A stretch of 64,000 nt of DNA from Mycobacterium lepraemurium (lineage in GTDB: Bacteria > Actinomycetota > Actinomycetes > Mycobacteriales > Mycobacteriaceae): positions 2,170,001 through 2,234,000 of the forward strand of contig CP021238.1 of assembly GCA_002291465.1 (NCBI GenBank), given 5' to 3'. The position numbers and the translations under genes are program-made. The notes under the pieces were generated by a model. The model was not told the DNA's origin and did not search any database. It saw only the letters and a program-made list of their open reading frames with translations. Positions 31,889 to 42,473 of the stretch are shown piece after piece (within the stretch, counting starts at the first letter, position 1; every line of letters starts with the position of its first letter).

Positions 31889-33013
31889 ATGTACACCGCT
31901 ATCTGCGATGAGCTTGGTATCGAGTTTCCGGTCTTCGCGTTCACCCACTGCCGCGACGTCGTGGTGGCGGTGAGCAAAGCCGGCGGGTTCGGCGTGCTCG
32001 GCGCCGTCGGTTTCACCCCCGAGCAGCTGGAGATCGAGCTGAAGTGGATCGACGAGAACATCGGCGACCACCCGTACGGGGTCGACATCGTGATCCCGAA
32101 CAAATACGAGGGCATGGACTCCCACCTGTCCGCCGAAGAGCTGGCCGAGACGCTGCGTAAGATGGTGCCCCAGGAGCACCTGGACTTCGGGAAGAAGATC
32201 CTGGCCGACCACGGTGTGCCGATCGAGGACAGCGACAGCCTGCAGCTGCTCGGCTGGACGGAGGCGACGGCCACGCCCCAGGTGGAGGTGGCGCTCAAGC
32301 ACCCCAAGGTCAAGATGATCGCCAACGCGCTCGGCACCCCGCCGGCCGACATGATCAAGCACATCCACGACGCTGGGCTCAAGGTGGCGGCGCTGTGCGG
32401 CTCCCCCTCGCAGGCGCGCAAGCACGCCGACGCCGGCGTGGACATCATCATCGCGCAGGGCGGCGAGGCCGGCGGGCACTGCGGCGAGGTGGGCTCGATC
32501 GTGCTGTGGCCGCAGGTGATCAAGGAGGTCGCCCCGTTGCCGGTGCTGGCCGCCGGCGGCATCGGCAGCGGCCAGCAGATCGCCGCGGCCCTGGCATTGG
32601 GCGCGCAGGGCGCGTGGACTGGCTCGCAGTGGTTGATGGTCGAGGAGTCCTCGAACACCCCGGTCCAGCAGGCTGCCTACGCCAAGGCGGGCAGCCGCGA
32701 CACCGTACGCAGCCGTTCGTTCACCGGCAAGCCGGCCCGCATGCTGCGCAACGACTGGACCGAGGCATGGGAGGCGCCGGGCAACCCCAAGCCGCTCGGG
32801 ATGCCGTTGCAGTACATGGTTTCCGGCATGGCGGTGCGGGCCACCAACAAGTACCCGAACGAATCGGTCGACGTGGCGTTCAACCCGGTCGGTCATGTGG
32901 TCGGGCAGTTCACCAAGGTGGAGAAGACGGCGACCGTCATCGAGCGCTGGGTGCAGGAGTACCTGGAAGCGACCAACCGGCTGGACGAGCTGAACGAGGC
33001 CGCGTCCGTCTGA
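31889..33013 (+). CDS. Nitronate monooxygenase / 2-nitropropane dioxygenase family (Rv1894c type)
   Basis: An FMN-dependent TIM-barrel enzyme, intact at 374 residues. Visible motifs are the N-terminal substrate and FMN region (FAFTHCRDVVVAVSKAGGFGVLG) and the phosphate-binding GGEAGGHCGEVGS with VLAAGGIGSGQQIAAALALGAQGAWTGS (read in two pieces). Family members oxidise nitronates or act as enoyl reductase-like enzymes, and the natural substrate here is unknown. A KstR-type box just upstream ties it to sterol catabolism. It converges on the Rv1893-type gene with a gap of 8 bp. Confidence 0.92.
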   Translation: MYTAICDELGIEFPVFAFTHCRDVVVAVSKAGGFGVLGAVGFTPEQLEIELKWIDENIGDHPYGVDIVIPNKYEGMDSHLSAEELAETLRKMVPQEHLDFGKKILADHGVPIEDSDSLQLLGWTEATATPQVEVALKHPKVKMIANALGTPPADMIKHIHDAGLKVAALCGSPSQARKHADAGVDIIIAQGGEAGGHCGEVGSIVLWPQVIKEVAPLPVLAAGGIGSGQQIAAALALGAQGAWTGSQWLMVEESSNTPVQQAAYAKAGSRDTVRSRSFTGKPARMLRNDWTEAWEAPGNPKPLGMPLQYMVSGMAVRATNKYPNESVDVAFNPVGHVVGQFTKVEKTATVIERWVQEYLEATNRLDELNEAASV

Positions 33014-33021
33014 CCGGTGGG

Positions 33022-33222
33022 CTAGACCTCGTCGACGTCGTGCCGGCCGGTGAAGACTTCCTTCGTCCGGTTCACCGCGTAGGTGCCGATGTCGATGGAG
33101 TTCTGCACGATGCCGCCGCGGATGATGTTGCTGGCGTGCTCAACGACGTCGGAGGCTTTCTCCACCGCGTTGGTCGCGATGTTCCGCGCCGCGTCAACCG
33201 CATCCTTGGGGTTGAAGGCCAT
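33022..33222 (-). CDS. Small conserved protein (Rv1893 type)
   Basis: A 66-residue protein, MAFNPKDAVDAARNIATNAVEKASD..., with AAAAGGAG upstream of the ATG at 33222. Amphipathic helical character throughout (DAARNIATNAVEKASDVVEHASNII), with no signal peptide or transmembrane helix. It corresponds by position and sequence to M. tuberculosis Rv1893. Function unknown. Confidence 0.85.
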   Translation of the reverse strand: MAFNPKDAVDAARNIATNAVEKASDVVEHASNIIRGGIVQNSIDIGTYAVNRTKEVFTGRHDVDEV

Positions 33223-33357
33223 CTCGAGTCTCCTTTTGTCACAGGACTTGTCGCAGGGCCGTTGCCCTGACCCTAGACGGAACTCTAGACGAGTCGGGGG
33301 TCATTTCTCGCCGGCGCCGGAGGGCCCGTCGGTAAAGGCACCGGGCCGACAGTGGGC

Positions 33358-33686
33358 CTAGTAGTGGACCCGGGAGCACCAGTAGTCCTCGGGGATTTCG
33401 GCCCCGGAGCGCATTATCCGGGCCAGCCCGACGGCCATCGCGATGCCCAGCAGTCCCAGCCACAGCCCGGCCAGGGCGATGACACCCCACAGCACGGCGG
33501 TGACGACAGGCCAGGGCGAGAGCACGGCCAGCACCGGCGCGAAGAAGAACCCGGTGCCGATGTACCAGGCCGACCCGGCGCGATCCGAGGCCAGCACGAA
33601 CCGCAGCCAGCGAGGCACCAGCGGTTTGCCGGACTCGGTGGTCCGACTGCGCTCACGGGGGCCGGGCTCATGGCGGCGCCGATCAT
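33358..33686 (-). pseudogene. Small membrane protein (Rv1892 type), probable 5' frameshift
   Basis: The ATG at 33686 overlaps the stop of the preceding gene (ATGA), which fixes the expected start. That frame goes wrong within about 15 codons. The conserved reading LVPRWLRFVLASDRAGSAWYIGTGFFF, VTAVLWGVIALAGLWLGLLGIAMAVGLARI and EIPEDYWCSRVHY lies in another frame. Two or three hydrophobic helices are visible. A shorter intact protein starting at GTG 33620 cannot be excluded. The homologue by order is Rv1892; function unknown. Confidence 0.6.
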
Positions 33687-34080
33687 CCGCTGGGCGGGAA
33701 GAACCCTGCCCCGGTGAACCATCCTTCTTGCCACCCGCGATCGCCCAGGCGCAGCATGGGCAGCCCGGCCTCCGATTGCGCGGCGGCCTGCGGACCGGGC
33801 ACTTGGCGCCGGCCTGCTGGACGTCGTACAGCGGGTAGGACATGACCCAGTATCCGGTGGTGGCCGCCGGGAACTGGTTGGGCGGCGGAAAGTGGCACGC
33901 CTCGGCCTGCCCGCTGGGCCCTCGACCGAAGATGAACCGCTCGTAGTTGTCGCACGGCGCGCCCAGGGACGCCTGATAATTCATGCCCGGCACGTCGCCG
34001 TCGTATCCGGCTGCCGCAACCGGCGCCACGCCGACCGCGATGCCCGCTACCGAAGCCGCAGTGAGCAGTTCCCGAATCAT
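33683..34080 (-). pseudogene. Secreted conserved protein (Rv1891 type), frameshifted
   Basis: ATG at 34080 opens a signal peptide (MIRELLTAASVAGIAVGVAPVAAAG), then a conserved mature part: YDGDVPGMNYQASLGAPCDN, FIFGRGPSGQAEACHFPPP and YWVMSYPLYDVQQAG. After AKCP one base is missing near 33,800, and the rest (PQAAAQSEAGLPML, GWQEGWFTGAGFFPP) is read in another frame to TGA at 33,683. Intact length would be about 132 residues. The frame break falls in a CCCGG context, so a base-calling slip is possible. Function unknown. Confidence 0.8.
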
Positions 34081-34175
34081 CTTCCACCCCGCCTGTGCTC
34101 GCCGGTGACCTGCACCAAAGCAGGTCCGCCGAACCCCGCGCCACAAGGGCCGATCGGCCGGATCCGGCCGGGACA

Positions 34176-34189
34176 GAGAACACGTTCCA
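34176..34189. promoter_or_regulatory. KstR-like box upstream of the CYP125 paralogue
   Basis: GAGAACACGTTCCA matches TNNAACNNGTTNNA except for its first base. It lies about 104 bp before the CYP125-like ATG and 96 bp before the divergent Rv1891-type start. Control of a steroid C26-hydroxylase paralogue by KstR would make sense. One mismatch keeps confidence moderate. Confidence 0.55.
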
Positions 34190-34292
34190 ATTCGCGCCCG
34201 GCGATCTTGCGCCAATGCTTCCTAACGGTGGCGTGGCAGTGGTTTCCTTGCGCAAAGACGACTAGACCACTTCGTCCTCGACGAGCGGGCCC

Positions 34293-35579
34293 ATGGCAAC
34301 CGTCGAGCCAACCACCAAGCCGGTCCCCAATCTGCCGCCTGGATTCGACTTCACCGATCCCGACATCTACGCCGAGCGGCTGCCGGTGGAAGAACTGGCC
34401 GAAATGCGTCGCGTCGCGCCGATCTGGTGGAACGAGCAGCCGATCGGCGCGGGCGGGTTTGACGACGGCGGCTTCTGGGTGGTGACCAAGCACAAGGATG
34501 TCAAGGAGGTCTCGCTGCGCAGCGACGTCTTCTCCAGCCTGCAGAAGACGGCCCTGCCCCGCTACAAGGACGACACCGTCGCCGAGCAGGTCGAACGGGG
34601 CAAGTTCGTGCTGCTGAACATGGATGCGCCGCAACACACCCGGCTGCGCAAGATCATCTCCCGGGCCTTCACGCCGCGGGCGGTCGAGCGCTTGCGCGAC
34701 GACCTGCGCGAGCGCGCCCGCCGCATCGTCGAGGCCGCGGCCGCCGAGGGTTCCGGCAACTTCGTCGAACAGGTGTCCTGTGAGCTGCCGGTGCAGGCCA
34801 TCGCGGGTCTGATGGGTGTGCCGCAGGAGGATCGCAAGAAACTGTTCCACTGGTCCAACGAGATGGTCGGTGACCAGGACCCCGAGTTCGCGAGCAACGA
34901 CGCCATCACCGCTTCCGTCGAGCTGATCATGTACGGCATGCAGATGGCCGCCGACCGGGCCAAGAACCCGGGCGAGGACCTGGTCACCAAGCTGGTTCAG
35001 GCCGACATCGACGGCCACAAGCTCTCCGACGACGAGTTCGGGTTCTTCGTCACCCTGCTGGCCGTGGCCGGCAACGAGACCACCCGCAATTCCATCACCC
35101 AGGGCATGATGGCCTTCACCGACTTCCCCGACCAGTAGGAGCTTTTCAAAAGGGAGCGGCCCGCCACCGCGGCCGACGAGATCGTGCGGTGGGCCACGCC
35201 GGTGACGTCGTTCCAGAGGACGGCGCTGCAAGACTACGAACTGTCCGGGGTGAAGATCAAAAAAGGTCAGCGCGTCGTAATGTTTTACCGCTCAGCCAAT
35301 TTCGACGAGGACGTGTTCGACGACCCGTTCACCTTCAACATCCTGCGTGACCCCAACCCGCACGTCGGGTTCGGCGGCACCGGCGCGCACTACTGCATCG
35401 GGGCCAACCTGGCGCGAATGACGATCGATCTGATGTTCAACGCGATCGCCGACGCCATGCCCGATCTCGAATCGATCGGCAAACCCGAACGCCTGCGGTC
35501 GGGCTGGCTCAACGGAATCAAACACTGGCAGGTCGACTATCACACCACCGGGTCGTCGAAATGCCCTGTCGCGCATTAG
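34293..35579 (+). pseudogene. CYP125-family cytochrome P450 paralogue, single internal amber stop
   Basis: CYP125A1 hydroxylates the cholesterol side chain at C26/27. This gene reads very close to it along its whole length: PNLPPGFDFTDPDIYAERLP, APIWWNEQ, LLNMDAPQHTRLRKIISRAF, LLAVAGNETTRNSITQGMMA (I helix), DEIVRWATPV (ExxR) and FGGTGAHYCIGANLARM (haem Cys). The only visible lesion is TAG at 35136-35138 in DQ-stop-ELFK, where CYP125 has Trp, so TGG became TAG. No frameshift is present, so this looks like a recent loss. M. tuberculosis has one CYP125 in its cholesterol locus; this copy sits elsewhere, as a second CYP125 does in some other mycobacteria. A KstR-like box lies upstream. Confidence 0.9.
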
Positions 35580-35603
35580 GCTAAGGCCATCTAGGCTGGA
35601 TCG

Positions 35604-36599
35604 ATGCCAACACATCAAGCCGTCCAGATTCAATCCGCCGGCGCAGCGTTGGAACTGGTCGACACCGAAACCCGGCCGCCGGGCCGGGACGAGGTACGGC
35701 TGACGGTCGGTGCCTGCGGCATCTGCGGCACCGACGCTCACTTCGTCAACGGTGCATTCCCCGGCCTGTTGTGGCTGTTGACGCCAGGGCATGAAATCGC
35801 CGGCCGGATCGCCGAGCTGGGCGAGGGTGTCGAAGGGTTCGCGGTCGGCTGGTTCGGCGGGTGCTGCTACCGGTGCGACCCTTGCCGCGCAGGCCTTTTC
35901 ATCCACTGCGTGAACGGGAAGGTACCCAGCTGGCACTATCCCGGCGGATACGCGGAATCGGTGACGGTCCCGACCAGCGCGCTGGCCCGCATCCCCGAGG
36001 AGCTCACCGACGCCGAAGCCGCCCCGGTGGGCTGCGCCGGGGTCACCACCTACAACGCCTTGCGTCACACCAAGGCCCTGCCCGGCGACCGGGTGGCGAT
36101 CCTGGGGGTCGGCGGCCTGGGTCATCTCGGCGTGCAATTCGCCGCCGCAATGGGTTTCGAGACCATCGAGATCAACTGCGGTACCGGTAAAGCCGATGAC
36201 GCCCGGAAACTGGGCGCTCATCACTACATAGACTCCACGGCCGAAGACCCCGCCGAAGCGCTGCGGGCGTTGGGCGGCGCGGCGGTGGTGCTGGCCACCG
36301 CCGGCAATTCGTAGGCCATGGCCGCCACGGTCGGCGGTCTTGCGCCGCAGGGCGAGCTGGTCACCATCGGCGTCACGCCCGAGTCGCTGCCAATCAGTCC
36401 CCTGCAGCTGATTACGCCGGGCCTCAGCATCGTCGGTCATCCCTCCGGCACCGCCAAGGACGTCGAGGACACCATGCAGTTCGCGGTCCTGTCCGGGGTG
36501 CGCGCCTGGATCGAGGAGCTGCCGTTGTCCCGGGCGGCCGACGGCTACGCCGCCCTGGAAGGCGGGCAAGCGCATTACCGCACCGTTTTGACCATGTGA
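35604..36599 (+). pseudogene. Zinc-dependent alcohol dehydrogenase (MDR family), single internal amber stop
   Basis: A medium-chain dehydrogenase of about 331 codons. Catalytic zinc region: ACGICGTDAHFVNG and PGHEIAGRI. Structural zinc loop: CCYRCDPCRAGLFIHC. Rossmann motif: LGVGGLGHLGVQFAAAMG. TAG at 36312-36314 follows ATAGNS, and the same frame continues AMAATVGGLAPQGELVTIG to TGA. The segment before the zinc loop (GFAVGWFGG) looks a few residues short of relatives. It starts 25 bp after the CYP125-like gene on the same strand and may have oxidised that enzyme's alcohol product, which is inference. Confidence 0.85.
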
Positions 36600-36630
36600 C
36601 TTTGACGTGTGACTTTGACACAGTCGATCC

Positions 36631-37195
36631 GTGGCATCCGACGACGCGTGGACCATCGGTCCTGCCGACGGTGAATTGCTGCTGCACACCGGTGTCACCG
36701 GTCGGGCGGCGCGCATGGGGCATCGCCTCACCATCGCGATGACCCGGTGGCGCGCCGGCGTCGGCTGGGCCAGCCCGGCCCGTGCGGGCCGGGCTGGCCG
36801 TCGAGGTGGACTCGTTCGAGGTGCTGCGCGGTGAGGGGGGCGTGAAGGGGCTGTCCACGGCCGAGAAGGCGCTGGTGCGGTCGAATGCCTTGAAGTCCTT
36901 GAACGCCAGTCGTTTTCCCGAGATTCGTTATACGTCCGACGTCATCGAGCGCGCCGGCGACGGGTACCGGCTAACCGGCACGCTACAGATCCGCGGCGCT
37001 GCCCGAAACCATGTAATCGACCTGCGCACAGAGGATCTCGGCGAGGCCTGGAGGTTGTCCGTGGAAATGACCGTCCGGCAATCCGATTACAGCATCAAGC
37101 CCTTCTCGCTGCTGATGGGTTCGGTCCAGGTCACCGACGACGTGTCGCTGTCGTTCACTGCGGTGCACGACAAGGATCGGGCGGAGGGCCGGTGA
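36631..37195 (+). pseudogene. YceI-like protein, frameshifted at a palindrome
   Basis: YceI-like proteins are lipocalin-fold isoprenoid or lipid binders. GTG at 36631 begins ASDDAWTIGPADGELLLHTG, TGRAARMGHRLTIAM, and the second frame gives LAVEVDSFEVLRGEGGVKGL, FPEIRYTSDVIE, YRLTGTLQIRGAARNHVIDL and DYSIKPFSLLMGSVQV. The frame change lies near 36,785, inside a perfect hairpin of 10-bp arms (AGCCCGGCCC / GGGCCGGGCT), a place where slippage or base-calling error is likely. It corresponds by order to Rv1890c. Without a signal peptide it would be cytosolic. Confidence 0.75.
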
Positions 37196-37211
37196 GCCGC
37201 TGGGGGTGAAA

Positions 37212-37901
37212 TCAGGGCTGCGGGTCGAGCGTGGGGCGCGGCGCCGAGAGGGCCGCGCCCCGAGCGATCGTCACCTGGGCCATCGATTGCACGAAAGCCG
37301 GTACCGGCAAAGCCTTTTCGAGTTCCCAGGACAAGCCGTCGATGTCGCTGTGGGCGCCGACAACGACGATGCCGCCCGGCTGCCAGCCGTCGCGCTCGAA
37401 CATGCCGGTCAGCCAGCGGGTCAGCCCGTCGAAACCGCCGCGCACCTGCTTGGTGGCGGTTTGGGTCTGCCCGTCGTGGGAGTCGACCATGACGACCGTC
37501 GTCCATTCGTGCTCGAGAAAGCAGACGGCGGTCTGCTCGTACCCGATGACCGGGGCGATGGCCTGGGCCAGGGTCTCGACGGCCTGCAGGAACCGGACCG
37601 GCACCACGTTGTGCAAGCCCGCGTCGGTCAGCGCCTCGAGTACCAGCGCGGCCGGTACGGACGCCTCGTCGTTCCAGGTCACGTCGATCACACGCAGCCG
37701 CTGATCGCTGCCGGCGGCCGCCGCCTCGGCCCGCAACACCTCGTCGACCACCTGCTCCGCGGCACTGGCGGCACGCACAGCGCCGCCCGAGCGCAACGCC
37801 AATTCCTGGTGATCCGGGATGGTGCCGTCCGCGCCATGTCCTTCAGCGAGAACCCACCCAACGGTGGTCGGTGTCACCAACAGGCCAAGTACCGTGTCCA
37901 A
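37212..37901 (-). CDS. Mycobacterial DUF7159-like protein
   Basis: A protein of about 229 residues that reads open. Its beginning, DTVLGLLVTPTTVGWVLAEG, is the typical start of a mycobacterial family (DUF7159, also found fused to Pro-rich tails) resembling an actin/Hsp70-like ATPase fold; QTAVCFLEHEWTTVVMVDSH and GGIVVVGAHSDIDGL fit such a fold. The codon at the usual Met position is TTG (37901), a possible rare start. It ends in a short PRPTLDPQP, without the long tail some relatives have. Function unknown. Confidence 0.65.
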   Translation of the reverse strand: MDTVLGLLVTPTTVGWVLAEGHGADGTIPDHQELALRSGGAVRAASAAEQVVDEVLRAEAAAAGSDQRLRVIDVTWNDEASVPAALVLEALTDAGLHNVVPVRFLQAVETLAQAIAPVIGYEQTAVCFLEHEWTTVVMVDSHDGQTQTATKQVRGGFDGLTRWLTGMFERDGWQPGGIVVVGAHSDIDGLSWELEKALPVPAFVQSMAQVTIARGAALSAPRPTLDPQP

Positions 37902-39461
<1,560 letters not shown>

Positions 39462-39480
39462 CCCCTCGACCGCTCGCGGC

Positions 39481-39530
39481 CACTACTGCGCTCGACGACG
39501 ACACTCGTCGACCCGTCGGGCGCAGTAGTG
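39481..39530 (+). terminator. Hairpin downstream of fbpB
   Basis: CACTACTGCGC (39,481-39,491) pairs perfectly with GCGCAGTAGTG (39,520-39,530), with a further CGACGA/TCGTCG pairing inside the loop. It starts 20 bp after the fbpB stop. There is no T run, as is usual for GC-rich mycobacterial terminators, so its role is inferred from position and stem strength. Confidence 0.6.
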
Positions 39531-39580
39531 CTGTTACGGCCGCCCCCAGGCGCCGCGGCGCCAGGGGGCGGGCCGCCCGT

Positions 39581-40094
39581 GTGGTCGTGGCGGGCTGTCT
39601 GGTGAGCGGGGCCCTCGCCGGGGCCTTCGCGGTGCCGGCGGCGAAGGCCCGAGCCGACACCGCCGATCCGCTGACCGAGCTGGTCGACACCGTCGCCCAG
39701 CGGCCACCGGCTCGCCGAGCCGGTGGCCGCCTACAAGTGGAACAGCCACGGCGCCATCGAAGACCCGGCACGCGTCGCCCAACAGCTGGCCCGGCTCGGC
39801 GACCAGATATCCGCGCCACCAAGGCCATCGAATATAGCCGGTTCGCGAGCTGGAAGCTGAATCCGGGCGATGCCGCGGCCGGACGCGCCTGACCTGACGG
39901 CCTCGCGGGCGGCGATCGACGACCTCAGCCGGACCATGCTGACTGCGCTGGCGGCCGATTGGCCGCTGCTGCATTCGCCGGCATGCTTGGCGCTGCTGGC
40001 CGACGCGCGGCGCACCGTCGTCGCCGGCCGTCGGCTCGACAACCTTTACCAACAGGCCCTGACCTCGTCCACGCAGTCGTATTGCCAGCAATAA
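39581..40094 (+). pseudogene. Secreted chorismate mutase (Rv1885c type), frameshifted and internally deleted
   Basis: Exported AroQ-gamma enzymes convert chorismate to prephenate outside the cytoplasm. The signal peptide (VVVAGCLVSGALAGAFAVPA) is followed by ADTADPLTELVDTVAQR. Then, in other frames, come AEPVAAYKWNSHGAIEDP, RVAQQLARLGDQ, RATKAIEYSRFASWKLNP, APDLTASRAAIDDLSRTMLT and LYQQALTSSTQSYCQQ. Frame changes lie near 39,710, 39,810 and 39,885. Between GDQ and IRATKAIEY about 18-20 residues present in M. tuberculosis (the DPDYVTRVFDDQ region, part of the active-site helix) are missing. The deletion cannot be a base-calling slip, so the gene is dead. Confidence 0.85.
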
Positions 40095-40226
40095 TTTAAT
40101 TTTTCCTCACCACTTTCTAACGCCTTGTTTTCGCCTGGCGAAATGGCGGTTTCCGCAGATAGAAGGCATATCTCGCGGCATTTTCGAATAGGTAACGCTT
40201 TGGCCACACGGGCCGAAATCCTGGAC

Positions 40227-40637
40227 ATGACAAATCTCTGCAAGCTTCTCGTCAAGTCCGTAGTGGTCGGCGGGTGCGTTGCAGCGTCGATGGCTTCGTC
40301 CACGGGTGTAGTGAGCGCCGAACCCAGGCCCAACTGGGACGCAATCGCTCAATGCGAATCCGGTGGCAACTGGCACGCCAACACCGGAAACGGCGAATAC
40401 GGTGGACTGCAATTCAAACTGGCCACCTGGGCCCGCTACGGCGGCGTCGGCAACCCCGCGGCCGCCTCCCGCGAACAGCAGATCGCCGTGGCCAACCGGG
40501 TTTTCGCCGAAGAGGGCGTGGAGCCGTGGCCGAAGTGCGGCGCCCAGTCCGGCCTGCCGATCGGCTGGTATTCGCACCCCGCGCAGGGCATCAAGCAGAT
40601 CATCAACGGCCTGATCCAGGCGGCGGTCCCGCGCTGA
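40227..40637 (+). CDS. rpfC: Resuscitation-promoting factor RpfC
   Basis: A secreted lytic transglycosylase-like muralytic enzyme that promotes exit from dormancy. ATG at 40227 gives [20 protein letters not shown] and a signal peptide ending VVSA; a TTG at 40125 would add 34 residues that partly resemble the longer M. tuberculosis annotation. The Rpf domain is intact: [15 protein letters not shown] (catalytic Glu in CESGGNW), [32 protein letters not shown] and [18 protein letters not shown]. The two Cys that form the domain disulphide are present. It lies downstream of the chorismate mutase gene, as in M. tuberculosis. Confidence 0.95.
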   Translation: MTNLCKLLVKSVVVGGCVAASMASSTGVVSAEPRPNWDAIAQCESGGNWHANTGNGEYGGLQFKLATWARYGGVGNPAAASREQQIAVANRVFAEEGVEPWPKCGAQSGLPIGWYSHPAQGIKQIINGLIQAAVPR

Positions 40638-40690
40638 TCAAACGCCGCCGCGGTCTATGAGCGGGCCGCAAGCTGTGTTTGGATCAGCCC

Positions 40691-41152
40691 ATGGAAGGTT
40701 CGGCGACGGTGCACATGGCGGCGCCCGCGGCCAAGATCTGGGACCTCATCGCGGACGTGCGCAACATGGGGCGGTTCTCCCCCGAGGTGTTCGAGGCCGA
40801 GTGGCTGGGCGGCGCGACCGGCCCGGCCCTCGGCGCGAAATTCCGCGGTCACGTCCGGCGCAACGCGATCGGACCGGTGTATTGGACGACGTGCAAGGTG
40901 ACCGCCTGTGAACCGGGTCGCGAGTTCGGCTTCACCGTGCTGCTGGGTGACCGCGAGGTCAACAACTGGCACTACCGCTTGGCGCCCAGCGGCGGCGGCA
41001 CCGACGTGACCGAGTCGTTTCGGCTCAATCCGGCGCCCTGGCTCCCGGTGTACTGGGTATTCGGCGGCTTTCTGCGCAAGCGGCGCAATATCCGCGATAT
41101 GACCAAGACGCTGAACAGGATCAAAGACGTGGTCGAGGCCGACGCGCCGTGA
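40691..41152 (+). CDS. SRPBCC (polyketide cyclase-like) protein, Rv1883c type
   Basis: An intact lipid-binding-fold protein of 153 residues: MEGSATVHMAAPAAKIWDLI, RNMGRFSPEVFEAEWLGGA, GAKFRGHVRRNAIGPVYWTT, CEPGREFGFTVL, VNNWHYRLAP and TDVTESFRL. Such proteins bind hydrophobic ligands in a helix-grip pocket. The start at ATG 40691 lacks a strong ribosome binding site; TTG 40679 is an alternative. It overlaps the next gene (GTGA), so the two are coupled. Ligand unknown. Confidence 0.85.
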   Translation: MEGSATVHMAAPAAKIWDLIADVRNMGRFSPEVFEAEWLGGATGPALGAKFRGHVRRNAIGPVYWTTCKVTACEPGREFGFTVLLGDREVNNWHYRLAPSGGGTDVTESFRLNPAPWLPVYWVFGGFLRKRRNIRDMTKTLNRIKDVVEADAP

Positions 41153-41982
41153 AATCGATCTTCATCACCGGCGCGGGCAGCGGCATGGGTCGCGAGGGCG
41201 CAAAGCTGTTCCACACCAAGGGTTGGCGGGTCGGCGCCGTGGACCGCAACGACGACGGCCTAGCGACGCTGCAGCAGGAGCTGGGTGACGATCGGCTGTG
41301 GACCCGCGCCGTCGATGTGACGGACAAGGCGGCGCTGGACGGCGCCCTGGCCGATTTCTGCGCCGGCAGCACCGGCGGCGGGCTCGACATGATGTGGAAC
41401 AACGCCGGCAACGGGGAATCCGGCTGGTTCGAGGACGTGCCGTACGACGCCGCGATGCGCGTGGTCGACGTCAACTACAAGGCGGTACTGACCGGGGCGT
41501 ACGGCGCGCTGCCCTACCTCAAGAAGTCGGCCGGCAGCCTGATGTTCTCCACGTCGTCGTCCTCGGCCACCTACGGGATGCCGCGGCTGGTCGTCTATTC
41601 GTCGACCAAGCACGCCGTCAAGGGGTTGACGGAGGTGCTGAGCGTAGAGTGGCAGCGGCACAGGGTGCGGGTGGCCGACGTGCTGCCCGGTCTGATCGAC
41701 ACCGCCATCCCCACCACCACGACCAACCATTCCAACGACGGCGCCGCGCCGATGACCGCCGAGGAGCTTCGCGCCACCGCGCCCAAGAAGGGCATGCTGC
41801 GGTTGATGCCGGCCAGCAGCGTGGCCGAGGTGGCGTGGCGGGCCTACCACCATCCGCGGCGGCTGCATTGGTACGTGCCCAGGAGCATTCGCCTGATCGA
41901 CGTGTTCAAGGGTCTGAGTCCGGAATTCGTGCGGCGTAGCATCGTCAAGTTGTTGCCCGCGCTGATGCCGAAGCGGCAGTAA
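41149..41982 (+). CDS. Short-chain dehydrogenase/reductase (Rv1882c type)
   Basis: A classical NAD(P)-dependent SDR, intact at 277 residues. Cofactor motif FITGAGSGMGREGAKLF, NNAG in MMWNNAGNGESGWF, catalytic Ser in LMFSTSSSSATYG and YxxxK in VYSSTKHAVKGL. The GTG start at 41149 overlaps the preceding stop. It ends 12 bp before lppE. The C-terminal RSIRLIDVFKGLSPEFVRR resembles a family tail in mycobacteria. Substrate unknown. Confidence 0.93.
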   Translation: MKSIFITGAGSGMGREGAKLFHTKGWRVGAVDRNDDGLATLQQELGDDRLWTRAVDVTDKAALDGALADFCAGSTGGGLDMMWNNAGNGESGWFEDVPYDAAMRVVDVNYKAVLTGAYGALPYLKKSAGSLMFSTSSSSATYGMPRLVVYSSTKHAVKGLTEVLSVEWQRHRVRVADVLPGLIDTAIPTTTTNHSNDGAAPMTAEELRATAPKKGMLRLMPASSVAEVAWRAYHHPRRLHWYVPRSIRLIDVFKGLSPEFVRRSIVKLLPALMPKRQ

Positions 41983-41994
41983 GGAGTTCGGCTG

Positions 41995-42417
41995 GTGCAA
42001 AAACGCTTGCCCACAGTCGTTTTGGTGCTGACGGCCGTTGTCGCCGGCATCGCCGGGTGCAGCGCGGCGCAGACCGTGCCGCGCAAGGCCGCCCGGCTGA
42101 TCCTTGACGGCGCCACCCACACGACCCGCCCGCCGTCCTGCCGGCACGACCAGATGTATCGGACCATCAACATCCCCGACCACGACGGTGGAGTCGAAGC
42201 GGTGATGCTGCTCAGCGGTTACCGGGTGATGCCGCAGTGGGTGAAGATCCGCAACGTCGACGGCTTCACCGGCAGCTACTGGCAGGGCGGAGTGGGCGAC
42301 GCGCACGTCGATCTCACCAACGACGCATACACCATCACCGGCAGCGTGTACGGCATCAACAGCGCCAACCCCAACAAAGTGGTGACCACCGACTTCAAAA
42401 TCGTTGCCGAGTGCTGA
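41995..42417 (+). CDS. lppE: Lipoprotein LppE
   Basis: A 140-residue lipoprotein of the LpqH (19-kDa antigen) type. GTG at 41995 lies after AAGGAG. The signal peptide MQKRLPTVVLVLTAVVAGIAGC ends in the lipobox IAGC. The mature part has two Cys (PPSCRHDQ and the terminal AEC) likely to pair, and the conserved stretches VKIRNVDGFTGSYWQGG and VYGINSANPNKVVTTDF. It is intact and follows the SDR gene as in M. tuberculosis (Rv1881c). Confidence 0.92.
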   Translation: MQKRLPTVVLVLTAVVAGIAGCSAAQTVPRKAARLILDGATHTTRPPSCRHDQMYRTINIPDHDGGVEAVMLLSGYRVMPQWVKIRNVDGFTGSYWQGGVGDAHVDLTNDAYTITGSVYGINSANPNKVVTTDFKIVAEC

Positions 42418-42473
42418 TTCTCGTGACGACCGGGGCATACGCTGGTGACGACGGCTGAACGAGGGTGGGGCCG

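Noticed and set aside
30821..32896. A 691-codon open frame on the minus strand
   Set aside because: It is antisense to the intact nitronate monooxygenase-like gene and out of frame with the 13E12-type gene.
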